A DNA stretch of 64,000 nucleotides from Siphonodentalium dalli (GCA_032622095.1 CP136061.1:17734991-17798990); one strand, 5' to 3'. Counted from the stretch's first letter, positions 18,290 through 36,420 are shown. The notes: a model not told the origin generated them from the sequence alone. Made by a program: numbers and translations.

Positions 18290-19655
18290 CATATTGATAT
18301 ACATACCTATAAGACTCACATAAGGACGGTGACATATTGATAATACATACCTATAAGACTGACATAAGGACGGTGGATATTGATAATACATACCTATAAG
18401 ACTCACATAAGGTCGGTGGATATTGATAATACATACCTATAAGACACACATAAGGACGGTGACATATTGATAATACATACCTATAAGACTCACATAAGGA
18501 CGGTGGACATATTGATAATACATACCTATAAGACTGACATAAGGAAGGTGACATATTGATAATACATACCTATAAGACACACATAAGGACGGTGACATAT
18601 TGATAATACATACCTATAAGACTGACATAAGGACGGTGGCATATTGATAATACATAACCTATAAGACTGACATAAGGACGGTGACATATTGATAATACAT
18701 ACCTATAAGACACACATAAGGACGGTGACTATTGATAATACATACCTATAAGACCTCACATAAGGACGGTGACATATTGATAATACATACCTATAAGACT
18801 GACATAAGGACGGTGACATATTGATAATACATACCTATAAGACTGACATAAGGACGGTGACATATTGATAATACATACCTATAAGACTCACATAAGGGAC
18901 GGTGACATATTGATAATACATACCTATAAGACTCACATAAGGACGGTGACATATTGATAATACATACCTATAAGACTCACATAAGGACGGTGACATATTG
19001 ATAATACATACCTATAAGACTCACATAAGGAAGGTGGCATATTGATAATACATACCTATAAGACTGACATAAGGACGGTGGATATTGATAATACATACCT
19101 ATAAGACTGACATAAGGGACGGTGGATATTGATAATACATACCTATAAGACTGACATAAGGAAGGTGACATATTGATAATACATACCTATAAGACTGACA
19201 TAAGGACGGTGACATATTGATAATACATACCTATAAGACACACATAGGACGGTGACATATTGATAATACATACCTATAAGACTGACATAAGGACGGTGAC
19301 ATATTGATAATACATACCTATAAGACTGACATAAGGACGGTGACATATTGATAATACATACCTATAAGACACACATAAAGGACGGTGACATATTGATAAT
19401 ACATACCTATAAGACTGACATAAGGACGGTGACATATTGATAATACATACCTATAAGACTCACATAAGGACGGTGACATATTGATAATACATACCTATAA
19501 GACTCACATAAGGACGGTGACATATTGATAATACATACCTATAAGACACACATAAGGACGGTGGCATATTGATAATACATACCTATAAGACACACATAAG
19601 GACGGTGACATATTGATAATACATACCTATAAGACACACATAAGGACGGTGGGCA
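18290..19655. repeat. Part of satellite A with a cluster of unusual one-base indels
   Basis: Within about 1.4 kb I count ten one-base indels of kinds that are rare elsewhere: GATATACAT near 18298, GTGGACATATT near 18505, CATAACCTATA near 18656, GTGACTATTG near 18727, AGACCTCACA near 18752, CATAAGGGACGG near 18895 and again near 19113, CACATAGGACGG near 19244, CACATAAAGGACGG near 19377, and GGTGGGCATA near 19650. Otherwise the units are ordinary satellite A. Poor consensus quality is the simplest reading; a real mutational patch is the alternative. Confidence 0.85.
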
Positions 19656-22600
19656 TATTGATAATACATACCTATAAGACTCACATAAGGACGGTGACAT
19701 ATTGATAATACATACCTATAAGACTGACATAAGGACGGTGACATATTGATAATACATACATATAAGACTCACATAAGGACGGTGGCATATTGATAATACA
19801 TACCTATAAGATACACATAAGGACGGTGACATATTGATAATACATACATATAAGACACACATAAGGACGGTGACATATTGATAATGCATACCTATAAGAC
19901 TGACATAAGGACGGTGTATATTGATAATACATACCTATAAGACTCACATAAGGACGGTGACATATTGATAATACATACCTATAGGACTCACATAAGGACG
20001 GTGGCATATTGATAATACATACCTATAAGACTGACATAAGGACGGTGGCATATTGATAATACATACCTATAAGACTGACATAAGGACGGTGGCATATTGA
20101 TAATACATACCTATAAGACACACATAAGGACGGTGACATATTGATAATACATACCTATAAGACTGACATAAGGACGGTGGCATATTGATAATACATACCT
20201 ATAAGACACACATAAGGACGGTGACATATTGATAATACATACCTATAAGACTGACATAAGGACGGTGACATATTGATAATACATACCTATAAGACTCACA
20301 TAAGGACGGTGACATATTGATAATACATACCTATAAGACTGACATAAGGACGGTGACATATTGATAATACATACCTATAAGACTGACATAAGGACGGTGA
20401 CATATTGATAATACATACCTATAAGACTCACATAAGGACGGTGACATATTGATAATACATACCTATAAGACTGACATAAGGACGGTGACATATTGATAAT
20501 ACATACCTATAAGACTGACATAAGGACGGTGGCATATTGATAATACATACCTATAAGACTGACATAAGGACGGTGGATATTGATAATACATACCTATAAG
20601 ACACACATAAGGAAGGTGGCATATTGATAATACATACCTATAAGACTGACATAAGGACGGTGGATATTGATAATACATACCTATAAGACTCACATAAGGA
20701 CGGTGTATATTGATAATGCATACCTATAAGACACACATAAGGAAGGTGACATATTGATAATACATACCTATAAGACTGACATAAGGACGGTGACATATTG
20801 ATAATACATACCTATAAGACACACATAAGGAAGGTGGCATATTGATAATACATACCTATAAGACTGACATAAGGACGGTGGATATTGATAATACATACCT
20901 ATAAGACTGACATAAGGACGGTGGCATATTGATAATACATACCTATAAGACTGACATAAGGACGGTGACATATTGATAATACATACCTATAAGACTGACA
21001 TAAGGACGGTGACATATTGATAATACATACCTATAAGACTCACATAAGGACGGTGACATATTGATAATACATACCTATAAGACTGACATAAGGACGGTGA
21101 CATATTGATAATACATACCTATAAGACTGACATAAGGACGGTGGCATATTGATAATACATACCTATAAGACACACATAAGGAAGGTGGCATATTGATAAT
21201 GCATACCTATAAGACTCACATAAGGACGGTGGATATTGATAATACATACCTATAAGACTCACATAAGGACGGTGTATATTGATAATGCATACCTATAAGA
21301 CTAACATAAGGAAGGTGACATATTGATAATACATACCTATAAGACACACATAAGGAAGGTGGCATATTGATAATACATACCTATAAGACTGACATAAGGA
21401 CGGTGGCATATTGATAATACATACCTATAAGACTCACATAAGGAAGGTGACATATTGATAATACATACCTATAAGACACACATAAGGACGGTGACATATT
21501 GATAATACATACCTATAAGACACACATAAGGACGGTGACATATTGATAATACATACCTATAAGACTGACATAAGGACGGTGGCATATTGATAATACATAC
21601 CTATAAGACTGACATAAGGACGGTGACATATTGATAATACATACCTATAAGACACACATAAGGACGGTGACATATTGATAATACATACCTATAAGACTCA
21701 CATAAGGACGGTGACATATTGATAATACATACCTATAAGACTGACATAAGGACGGTGTATATTGATAATACATACCTATAAGACTGACATAAGGACGGTG
21801 TATATTGATAATACATACCTATAAGACTCACATAAGGACGGTGACATATTGATAATACATACCTATAAGACTCACATAAGGACGGTGACATATTGATAAT
21901 ACATACCTATAAGACTGACATAAGGACGGTGTATATTGATAATACATACCTATAAGACTAACATAAGGACGGTGACATATTGATAATACATACCTATAAG
22001 ACACACATAAGGACGGTGACATATTGATAATACATACCTATAAGACTGACATAAGGACGGTGACATATTGATAATGCATACCTATAAGACTGACATAAGG
22101 ACGGTGTATATTGATAATACATACCTATAAGACTAACATAAGGACGGTGACATATTGATAATACATACCTATAAGACTGACATAAGGACGGTGACATATT
22201 GATAATACATACCTATAAGACACACATAAGGACGGTGACATATTGATAATACATACCTATAAGACACACATAAGGACGGTGACATATTGATAATACATAC
22301 CTATAAGACTGACATAAGGACGGTGGATATTGATAATACATACCTATAAGACTGACATAAGGACGGTGGCATATTGATAATGTATACCTATAAGACACAC
22401 ATAAGGACGGTGACATATTGATAATACATACCTATAAGACTGACATAAGGACGGTGACATATTGATAATACATACCTATAAGACTGACATAAGGACGGTG
22501 ACATATTGATAATACATACCTATAAGACTGACATAAGGACGGTGACATATTGATAATACATACCTATAAGACTCACATAAGGACGGTGACATATTGATAA

Positions 22601-25600
22601 TACATACCTATAAGACTGACATAAGGACGGTGACATATTGATAATGTATACCTATAAGACTGACATAAGGACGGTGACATATTGATAATACATACCTATA
22701 AGACACACATAAGGACGGTGACATATTGATAATACATACCTATAAGACACACATAAGGACGGTGACATATTGATAATGCATACCTATAAGACTGACATAA
22801 GGACGGTGACATATTGATAATGCATACCTATAAGACACACATAAGGACGGTGACATATTGATAATGCATACCTATAAGACTGACATAAGGACGGTGACAT
22901 ATTGATAATACATACCTATAAGACTCACATAAGGACGGTGACATATTGATAATACATACCTATAAGACTCACATAAGGACGGTGACATATTGATAATACA
23001 TACCTATAAGACTGACATAAGGAAGGTGACATATTGATAATACATACCTATAAGACTCACATAAGGACGGTGGCATATTGATAATACATACCTATAAGAC
23101 TCACATAAGGACGGTGACATATTGATAATACATACCTATAAGACAGACATAAGGACGGTGGCATATTGATAATACATACCTATAAGACTGACATAAGGAC
23201 GGTGACATATTGATAATACATACCTATAAGACTCACATAAGGACGGTGACATATTGATAATACATACCTATAAGACTGACATAAGGACGGTGGCATATTG
23301 ATAATACATACCTATAAGACACACATAAGGACGGTGACATATTGATAATACATACCTATAAGACTCACATAAGGACGGTGGCATATTGATAATACATACC
23401 TATAAGACTGACATAAGGACGGTGACATATTGATAATACATACCTATAAGACTGACATAAGGACGGTGGATATTGATAATACATACCTATAAGACTGACA
23501 TAAGGACGGTGACATATTGATAATGTATACCTATAAGACACACATAAGGACGGTGACATATTGATAATACATACCTATAAGACTGACATAAGGACGGTGA
23601 CATATTGATAATACATACCTATAAGACTCACATAAGGACGGTGACATATTGATAATACATACCTATAAGACTGACATAAGGACGGTGACATATTGATAAT
23701 ACATACCTATAAGACTGACATAAGGACGGTGACATATTGATAATACATACCTATAAGACTCACATAAGGACGGTGACATATTGATAATACATACCTATAA
23801 GACTCACATAAGGACGGTGTATATTGATAATACATACCTATAAGACTGACATAAGGACGGTGACATATTGATAATACATACCTATAAGACACACATAAGG
23901 AAGGTGACATATTGATAATACATACCTATAAGACTGACATAAGGACGGTGGCATATTGATAATACATACCTATAAGACTGACATAAGGACGGTGGCATAT
24001 TGATAATACATACCTATAAGACTGACATAAGGACGGTGACATATTGATAATACATACCTATAAGACTGACATAAGGACGGTGTATATTGATAATACATAC
24101 CTATAAGACTGACATAAGGACGGTGACATATTGATAATACATACCTATAAGACTGACATAAGGACGGTGACATATTGATAATACATACCTATAAGACACA
24201 CATAAGGAAGGTGACATATTGATAATACATACCTATAAGACTGACATAAGGACGGTGGCATATTGATAATACATACCTATAAGACTGACATAAGGACGGT
24301 GACATATTGATAATACATACCTATAAGACTGACATAAGGACGGTGGATATTGATAATACATACCTATAAGACTGACATAAGGACGGTGACATATTGATAA
24401 TGTATACCTATAAGACACACATAAGGACGGTGACATATTGATAATACATACCTATAGGACTCACATAAGGAAGGTGACATATTGATAATACATACCTATA
24501 AGACTGACATAAGGACGGTGACATATTGATAATACATACCTATAAGACTGACATAAGGACGGTGACATATTGATAATACATACCTATAAGACACACATAA
24601 GGAAGGTGGCATATTGATAATACATACCTATAAGACTCACATAAGGACGGTGACATATTGATAATACATACCTATAAGACAGACATAAGGACGGTGGCAT
24701 ATTGATAATACATACCTATAAGACTGACATAAGGACGGTGACATATTGATAATACATACCTATAAGACTCACATAAGGACGGTGACATATTGATAATACA
24801 TACCTATAAGACTGACATAAGGACGGTGACATATTGATAATACATACCTATAAGACTCACATAAGGACGGTGTATATTGATAATACATACCTATAAGACT
24901 GACATAAGGACGGTGACATATTGATAATACATACCTATAAGACTGACATAAGGACGGTGTATATTGATAATACATACCTATAAGACACACATAAGGACGG
25001 TGACATATTGATAATACATACCTATAAGACTGACATAAGGACGGTGACATATTGATAATACATACCTATAAGACTGACATAAGGACGGTGACATATTGAT
25101 AATACATACCTATAAGACACACATAAGGAAGGTGGCATATTGATAATACATACCTATAAGACTCACATAAGGACGGTGGATATTGATAATACATACCTAT
25201 AAGACTGACATAAGGACGGTGACATATTGATAATACATACCTATAAGACTGACATAAGGACGGTGCATATTGATAATACATACCTATAAGACTCACATAA
25301 GGACGGTGACATATTGATAATGTATACCTATAAGACTCACATAAGGACGGTGTATATTGATAATACATACCTATAAGACTCACATAAGGACGGTGACATA
25401 TTGATAATACATACCTATAAGACACACATAAGGACGGTGACATATTGATAATACATACCTATAAGACTGACATAAGGACGGTGACATATTGATAATACAT
25501 ACCTATAAGACTCACATAAGGCCGGTGACATATTGATAATACATACCTATAAGACTGACATAAGGACGGTGCATATTGATAATACATACCTATAAGACTG

Positions 25601-26440
25601 ACATAAGGACGGTGACATATTGATAATACATACCTATAAGACTGACATAAGGACGGTGACATATTGATAATACATACCTATAAGACTCACATAAGGACGG
25701 TGGCATATTGATAATACATACCTATAAGACTGACATAAGGACGGTGACATATTGATAATACATACCTATAAGACTCACATAAGGACGGTGGCATATTGAT
25801 AATGTATACCTATAAGACTCACATAAGGAAGGTGACATATTGATAATACATACCTATAAGACTGACATAAGGAAGGTGACATATTGATAATGTATACCTA
25901 TAAGACTCACATAAGGCCGGTGACATATTGATAATACATACCTATAAGACACACATAAGGACGGTGACATATTGATAATACATACCTATAAGACACACAT
26001 AAGGAAGGTGACATATTGATAATGCATACCTATAAGACTGACATAAGGACGGTGGATATTGATAATACATACCTATAAGACTCACATAAGGACGGTGACA
26101 TATTGATAATGCATACCTATAAGACTGACATAAGGACGGTGGATATTGATAATACATACCTATAAGACTGACATAAGGACGGTGGATATTGATAATACAT
26201 ACCTATAAGACTCACATAAGGACGGTGACATATTGATAATACATACCTATAAGACACACATAAGGACGGTGGCATATTGATAATACATACCTATAAGACT
26301 GACATAAGGACGGTGACATATTGATAACACATACCTATAAGACTGACATAAGGACGGTGACATATTGATAATACATACCTATAAGACTGACATAAGGACG
26401 GTGTATATTGATAATACATACCTATAAGACTCACATAAGG

Positions 26441-26700
26441 ACGGTGGCATATTGATAATACATACCTATAAGACTCACATAAGGACGGTGGATATTGATA
26501 ATACATACCTATAAGACTCACATAAGGACGGTGGATATTGATAATACATACCTATAAGACTCACATAAGGACGGTGGCATATTGATAATACATACCTATA
26601 AGACTCACATAAGGACGGTGGATATTGATAATACATACCTATAAGACTCACATAAGGACGGTGGATATTGATAATACATACCTATAAGACTAACATAAGG
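26441..26700. repeat. 130-bp higher-order repeat, two copies
   Basis: A three-unit block (GGCA, GGATA, GGATA; lengths 44, 43, 43) starts at 26441 and repeats at 26571. All units follow AAGACTC except the last, which ends in AAGACTA. The period of 130 bp is one base short of a multiple of 131, showing that block length follows the count of short units. Confidence 0.85.
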
Positions 26701-29700
26701 AAGGTGACATATTGATAATACATACCTATAAGACTCACATAAGGACGGTGGCATATTGATAATGCATACCTATAAGACTCACATAAGGACGGTGGCATAT
26801 TGATAATACATACCTATAAGACTGACATAAGGACGGTGACATATTGATAATACATACCTATAAGACTCACATAAGGACGGTGGCATATTGATAATACATA
26901 CCTATAAGACTCACATAAGGACGGTGACATATTGATAATACATACCTATAAGACTCACATAAGGACGGTGACATATTGATAATACATACCTATAAGACAC
27001 ACATAAGGACGGTGTATATTGATAATACATACCTATAAGACTCACATAAGGACGGTGACATATTGATAATACATACCTATAAGACACACATAAGGACGGT
27101 GACATATTGATAATACATACCTATAAGACACACATAAGGACGGTGTATATTGATAATACATACCTATAAGACTCACATAAGGACGGTGGATATTGATAAT
27201 ACATACCTATAAGACTAACATAAGGAAGGTGACATATTGATAATACATACCTATAAGACTCACATAAGGACGGTGGCATATTGATAATGCATACCTATAA
27301 GACTCACATAAGGACGGTGGCATATTGATAATACATACCTATAAGACTGACATAAGGACGGTGACATATTGATAATACATACCTATAAGACTGACATAAG
27401 GACGGTGGCATATTGATAATACATACCTATAAGACTCACATAAGGACGGTGACATATTGATAATGTATACCTATAAGACTGACATAAGGACGGTGTATAT
27501 TGATAATACATACCTATAAGACTCACATAAGGACGGTGACATATTGATAATACATACCTATAAGACACACATAAGGACGGTGTATATTGATAATACATAC
27601 CTATAAGACACACATAAGGACGGTGTATATTGATAATACATACCTATAAGACTGACATAAGGACGGTGGCATATTGATAATACATACCTATAAGACACAC
27701 ATAAGGACGGTGACATATTGATAATACATACCTATAAGACACTCATAAGGACGGTGACATATTGATAATACATACCTATAAGACTCACATAAGGACGGTG
27801 ACATATTGATAATACATACCTATAAGACACACATAAGGACGGTGACATATTGATAATACATACCTATAAGACTCACATAAGGACGGTGGCATATTGATAA
27901 TACATACCTATAAGACTGACATAAGGACGGTGACATATTGATAATACATACCTATAAGACTCACATAAGGACGGTGGCATATTGATAATACATACCTATA
28001 AGACTGACATAAGGACGGTGTATATTGATAATACATACCTATAAGACTCACATAAGGACGGTGGCATATTGATAATACATACCTATAAGACTGACATAAG
28101 GACGGTGACATATTGATAATACATACCTATAAGACTGACATAAGGACGGTGACATATTGATAATACATACCTATAAGACTGACATAAGGACGGTGACATA
28201 TTGATAATACATACCTATAAGACTCACATAAGGACGGTGGCATATTGATAATACATACCTATAAGACTGACATAAGGACGGTGTATATTGATAATACATA
28301 CCTATAAGACACACATAAGGACGGTGTATATTGATAATACATACCTATAAGACTGACATAAGGACGGTGGATATTGATAATACATACCTATAAGACACAC
28401 ATAAGGACGGTGGATATTGATAATGCATACCTATAAGACTCACATAAGGACGGTGACATATTGATAATGCATACCTATAAGACTCACATAAGGACGGTGA
28501 CATATTGATAATACATACCTATAAGACTGACATAAGGACGGTGACATATTGATAATACATACCTATAAGACTCACATAAGGAAGGTGGCATATTGATAAT
28601 GCATACCTATAAGACACACATAAGGACGGTGATATTGATAATACATACCTATAAGACACACATAAGGACGGTGACATATTGATAATACATACCTATAAGA
28701 CTGACATAAGGACGGTGACATATTGATAATACATACCTATAAGACTCACATAAGGACGGTGACATATTGATAATACATACCTATAAGACTCACATAAGGA
28801 CGGTGACATATTGATAATACATACCTATAAGACTGACATAAGGACGGTGACATATTGATAATACATACCTATAAGACTGACATAAGGACGGTGACATATT
28901 GATAATACATACCTATAAGACACACATAAGGACGGTGGCATATTGATAATACATACCTATAAGACTGACATAAGGACGGTGGCATATTGATAATACATAC
29001 CTATAAGACTGACATAAGGACGGTGACATATTGATAATGCATACCTATAAGACTCACATAAGGAAGGTGGCATATTGATAATACATACCTATAAGACTGA
29101 CATAAGGACGGTGACATATTGATAATACATACCTATAAGACACACATAAGGACGGTGACATATTGATAATACATACCTATAAGACTGACATAAGGACGGT
29201 GTATATTGATAATACATACCTATAAGACTCACATAAGGACGGTGACATATTGATAATACATACCTATAAGACTGACATAAGGACGGTGTATATTGATAAT
29301 ACATACCTATAAGACTGACATAAGGACGGTGACATATTGATAATACATACCTATAAGACTCACATAAGGACGGTGACATATTGATAATACATACCTATAA
29401 GACTCACATAAGGAAGGTGGCATATTGATAATACATACCTATAAGACTGACATAAGGACGGTGACATATTGATAATACATACCTATAAGACTGACATAAG
29501 GAAGGTGACATATTGATAATACATACCTATAAGACTGACATAAGGACGGTGGCATATTGATAATACATACCTATAAGACTGACATAAGGACGGTGGCATA
29601 TTGATAATACATACCTATAAGACTGACATAAGGACGGTGACATATTGATAATACATACCTATAAGACTGACATAAGGAAGGTGACATATTGATAATACAT

Positions 29701-32700
29701 ACCTATAAGACTGACATAAGGACGGTGACATATTGATAATACATACCTATAAGACTGACATAAGGACGGTGACATATTGATAATACATACCTATAAGACA
29801 CACATAAGACGGTGGCATATTGATAATACATACCTATAAGACACACATAAGGACGGTGTATATTGATAATACATACCTATAAGACTCACATAAGGACGGT
29901 GACATATTGATAATACATACCTATAAGACTGACATAAGGAAGGTGACATATTGATAATACATACCTATAAGACACACATAAGACGGTGGCATATTGATAA
30001 TACATACCTATAAGACTCACATAAGGACGGTGACATATTGATAATACATACCTATAAGACTCACATAAGGACGGTGACATATTGATAATACATACCTATA
30101 AGACTGACATAAGGACGGTGGCATATTGATAATACATACCTATAAGACTGACATAAGGACGGTGACATATTGATAATACATACCTATAAGACTCACATAA
30201 GGACGGTGACATATTGATAATACATACCTATAAGACACACATAAGGACGGTGGCATATTGATAATACATACCTATAAGACACACATAAGGACGGTGACAT
30301 ATTGATAATACATACCTATAAGACTCACATAAGGACGGTGACATATTGATAATACATACCTATAAGACTGACATAAGGACGGTGGCATATTGATAATACA
30401 TACCTATAAGACTGACATAAGGAAGGTGGCATATTGATAATACATACCTATAAGACTAACATAAGGACGGTGACATATTGATAATACATACCTATAAGAC
30501 ACACATAAGGAAGGTGACATATTGATAATACATACCTATAAGACTCACATAAGGACGGTGACATATTGATAATACATACCTATAAGACACACATAAGGAC
30601 GGTGACATATTGATAATACATACCTATAAGACTGACATAAGGACGGTGTATATTGATAATGTATACCTATAAGACACACATAAGGACGGTGTATATTGAT
30701 AATACATACCTATAAGACTCACATAAGGACGGTGTATATTGATAATGTATACCTATAAGACACACATAAGGACGGTGTATATTGATAATACATACCTATA
30801 AGACTCACATAAGGACGGTGACATATTGATAATACATACCTATAAGACTGACATAAGGACGGTGGATATTGATAATACATACCTATAAGACTGACATAAG
30901 GACGGTGACATATTGATAATACATACCTATAAGACTGACATAAGGACGGTGACATATTGATAATACATACCTATAAGACACACATAAGGACGGTGGCATA
31001 TTGATAATGTATACCTATAAGACACACATAAGGACGGTGGCATATTGATAATGCATACCTATAAGACTCACATAAGGACGGTGACATATTGATAATACAT
31101 ACCTATAAGACTCACATAAGGACGGTGGCATATTGATAATACATACCTATAAGACTGACATAAGGACGGTGGATATTGATAATGTATACCTATAAGACAC
31201 ACATAAGGACGGTGACATATTGATAATACATACCTATAAGACTGACATAAGGAAGGTGGCATATTGATAATACATACCTATAAGACTCACATAAGGACGG
31301 TGGCATATTGATAATACATACCTATAAGACTCACATAAGGACGGTGTATATTGATAATACATACCTATAAGACTCACATAAGGACGGTGTATATTGATAA
31401 TACATACCTATAAGACTGACATAAGGACGGTGTATATTGATAATACATACCTATAAGACTGACATAAGGACGGTGTATATTGATAATACATACCTATAAG
31501 ACTGACATAAGGACGGTGGCATATTGATAATACATACCTATAAGACTCACATAAGGACGGTGGCATATTGATAATACATACCTATAAGACTGACATAAGG
31601 ACGGTGACATATTGATAATACATACCTATAAGACTGACATAAGGACGGTGTATATTGATAATACATACCTATAAGACTGACATAAGGACGGTGACATATT
31701 GATAATGTATACCTATAAGACACACATAAGGACGGTGACATATTGATAATACATACCTATAAGACACACATAAGGACGGTGACATATTGATAATACATAC
31801 CTATAAGACTCACATAAGGAAGGTGACATATTGATAATACATACCTATAAGACACACATAAGGACGGTGACATATTGATAATACATACCTATAAGACTGA
31901 CATAAGGACGGTGACATATTGATAATACATACCTATAAGACACACATAAGGACGGTGACATATTGATAATACATACCTATAAGACTGACATAAGGACGGT
32001 GACATATTGATAATACATACCTATAAGACTGACATAAGGACGGTGTATATTGATAATACATACCTATAAGACTGACATAAGGACGGTGACATATTGATAA
32101 TGTATACCTATAAGACACACATAAGGACGGTGACATATTGATAATACATACCTATAAGACACACATAAGGACGGTGACATATTGATAATACATACCTATA
32201 AGACTCACATAAGGAAGGTGACATATTGATAATACATACCTATAAGACACACATAAGGACGGTGACATATTGATAATACATACCTATAAGACTGACATAA
32301 GGACGGTGGCATATTGATAATACATACCTATAAGACTGACATAAGGACGGTGGCATATTGATAATACATACCTATAAGACTCACATAAGGACGGTGACAT
32401 ATTGATAATACATACCTATAAGACTCACATAAGGACGGTGGCATATTGATAATACATACCTATAAGACTCACATAAGGACGGTGACATATTGATAATACA
32501 TACCTATAAGACTCACATAAGGACGGTGACATATTGATAATACATACCTATAAGACTCACATAAGGACGGTGACATATTGATAATACATACCTATAAGAC
32601 TCACATAAGGACGGTGACATATTGATAATACATACCTATAAGACTGACATAAGGACGGTGACATATTGATAATACATACCTATAAGACTCACATAAGGAC

Positions 32701-35370
32701 GGTGGCATATTGATAATACATACCTATAAGACTGACATAAGGACGGTGACATATTGATAATACATACCTATAAGACTCACATAAGGACGGTGACATATTG
32801 ATAATACATACCTATAAGACTGACATAAGGACGGTGACATATTGATAATACATACCTATAAGACTCACATAAGGACGGTGACATATTGATAATACATACC
32901 TATAAGACTCACATAATGACGGTGACATATTGATAATACATACCTATAAGACTGACATAAGGACGGTGGCATATTGATAATACATACCTATAAGACTCAC
33001 ATAAGGACGGTGACATATTGATAATACATACCTATAAGACTCACATAAGGACGGTGACATATTGATAATACATACCTATAAGACTCACATAAGGACGGTG
33101 ACATATTGATAATACATACCTATAAGACTCACATAAGGACGGTGACATATTGATAATACATACCTATAAGACTGACATAAGGACGGTGACATATTGATAA
33201 TACATACCTATAAGACTCACATAAGGACGGTGGCATATTGATAATACATACCTATAAGACTGACATAAGGACGGTGACATATTGATAATACATACCTATA
33301 AGACTCACATAAGGACGGTGACATATTGATAATACATACCTATAAGACTGACATAAGGACGGTGACATATTGATAATACATACCTATAAGACTCACATAA
33401 GGACGGTGACATATTGATAATACATACCTATAAGACTCACATAAGGACGGTGACATATTGATAATACATACCTATAAGACTGACATAAGGACGGTGACAT
33501 ATTGATAATGTATACCTATAAGACTCACATAAGGAAGGTGACATATTGATAATACATACCTATAAGACACACATAAGGACGGTGACATATTGATAATACA
33601 TACCTATAAGACTCACATAAGGACGGTGACATATTGATAATGCATACCTATAAGACTGACATAAGGAAGGTGACATATTGATAATACATACCTATAAGAC
33701 TCACATAAGGACGGTGGCATATTGATAATACATACCTATAAGACACACATAAGGACGGTGACATATTGATAATACATACCTATAAGACTGACATAAGGAC
33801 GGTGACATATTGATAATACATACCTATAAGACTCACATAAGGACGGTGGCATATTGATAATACATACCTATAAGACACACATAAGGACGGTGACATATTG
33901 ATAATGCATACCTATAAGACTGACATAAGGACGGTGACATATTGATAATACATACCTATAAGACTCACATAAGGACGGTGACATATTGATAATACATACC
34001 TATAAGACTGACATAAGGACGGTGACATATTGATAATACATACCTATAAGACTGACATAAGGACGGTGGCATATTGATAATACATACCTATAAGACTCAC
34101 ATAAGGAAGGTGACATATTGATAATACATACCTATAAGACACACATAAGGACGGTGACATATTGATAATACATACCTATAAGACTGACATAAGGAAGGTG
34201 ACATATTGATAATACATACCTATAAGACTCACATAAGGACGGTGGCATATTGATAATACATACCTATAAGACACACATAAGGACGGTGACATATTGATAA
34301 TACATACCTATAAGACTGACATAAGGAAGGTGACATATTGATAATACATACCTATAAGACTCACATAAGGACGGTGACATATTGATAATACATACCTATA
34401 AGACTGACATAAGGACGGTGACATATTGATAATGCATACCTATAAGACTCACATAAGGACGGTGACATATTGATAATACATACCTATAAGACTGACATAA
34501 GGAAGGTGACATATTGATAATACATACCTATAAGACTCACATAAGGACGGTGACATATTGATAATACATACCTATAAGACTAACATAAGGACGGTGTATA
34601 TTGATAATACATACCTATAAGACTCACATAAGGACGGTGACATATTGATAATACATACCTATAAGACTGACATAAGGAAGGTGACATATTGATAATACAT
34701 ACCTATAAGACTGACATAAGGACGGTGGCATATTGATAATGTATACCTATAAGACTGACATAAGGACGGTGACATATTGATAATACATACCTATAAGACT
34801 CACATAAGGACGGTGACATATTGATAATACATACCTATAAGACTGACATAAGGACGGTGGCATATTGATAATACATACCTATAAGACTAACATAAGGACG
34901 GTGACATATTGATAATACATACCTATAAGACTAACATAAGGACGGTGTATATTGATAATACATACCTATAAGACTGACATAAGGACGGTGACATATTGAT
35001 AATACATACCTATAAGACTCACATAAGGCCGGTGACATATTGATAATGCATACCTATAAGACTGACATAAGGACGGTGACATATTGATAATGCATACCTA
35101 TAAGACTCACATAAGGAAGGTGACATATTGATAATGTATACCTATAAGACTCACATAAGGACGGTGACATATTGATAATACATACCTATAAGACACACAT
35201 AAGGACGGTGACATATTGATAATGCATACCTATAAGACTCACATAAGGCCGGTGACATATTGATAATGCATACCTATAAGACTGACATAAGGACGGTGAC
35301 ATATTGATAATACATACCTATAAGACTGACATAAGGACGGTGGATATTGATAATACATACCTATAAGACT

Positions 35371-35766
35371 AACATAAGGACGGTGACATATTGATAATGC
35401 ATACCTATAAGACTCACATAAGGCCGGTGACATATTGATAATGCATACCTATAAGACTCACATAAGGAAGGTGACATATTGATAATGCATACCTATAAGA
35501 CTCACATAAGGAAGGTGACATATTACTAATGTATACCTATAAGACTCACATAAGGACGGTGGCATATTGATAATACATACCTATAAGACTAACATAAGGA
35601 CGGTGACATATTGATAATGCATACCTATAAGACTCACATAAGGCCGGTGACATATTGATAATGCATACCTATAAGACTCACATAAGGAAGGTGACATATT
35701 GATAATGCATACCTATAAGACTCACATAAGGAAGGTGACATATTGATAATGTATACCTATAAGACT
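35371..35766. repeat. 220-bp higher-order repeat, second copy partial
   Basis: Five 44-bp units starting at AACATAAGGACGG at 35371 recur at 35591 with the same order: ACGG, CCGG, AAGG, AAGG, with AATGCAT in the first three and AATGTAT in the fourth. Copy 1 carries a private change (ATTACTAATG near 35524), absent from copy 2. The fifth units differ (TC/GGCA against TG with CCGG). Confidence 0.82.
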
Positions 35767-36160
35767 GACATAAGGCCGGTGACATATTGATAATACATAC
35801 CTATAAGACACACATAAGGACGGTGGCATATTGATAATGCATACCTATAAGACTGACATAAGGACGGTGTATATTGATAATACATACCTATAAGACATAC
35901 ATAAGGAAGGTGACATATTGATAATGTATACCTATAAGACTAACATAAGGACGGTGTATATTGATAATACATACCTATAAGACATACATAAGGACGGTGG
36001 CATATTGATAATACATACCTATAAGACTGACATAAGGCCGGTGACATATTGATAATACATACCTATAAGACACACATAAGGACGGTGGCATATTGATAAT
36101 ACATACCTATAAGACTGACATAAGGACGGTGTATATTGATAATACATACCTATAAGACTG

Positions 36161-36420
36161 ACATAATGCCGGTGTATATTGATAATACATACCTATAAGA
36201 CTGACATAAGGACGGTGGATATTGATAATACATACCTATAAGACTCACATAAGGACGGTGACATATTGATAATACATACCTATAAGACTGACATAATGCC
36301 GGTGTATATTGATAATACATACCTATAAGACTGACATAAGGACGGTGGATATTGATAATACATACCTATAAGACTCACATAAGGACGGTGACATATTGAT
36401 AATACATACCTATAAGACTC
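36161..36420. repeat. 130-bp higher-order repeat, two copies
   Basis: The rare form CATAATGCCGG with GTATA begins a three-unit block at 36161 and again at 36291. Both are followed by TG/GGATA and TC/GACA units, giving a 130-bp period. Sharing a rare substitution together with the same unit order points to a recent tandem duplication. Confidence 0.85.

Noticed and set aside
25066-25443. 125-codon minus-strand frame and about 90 similar ones in satellite A
   Set aside because: They are shadows of the repeat; their length tracks one-base-shorter units and their peptides are the same few words repeated.
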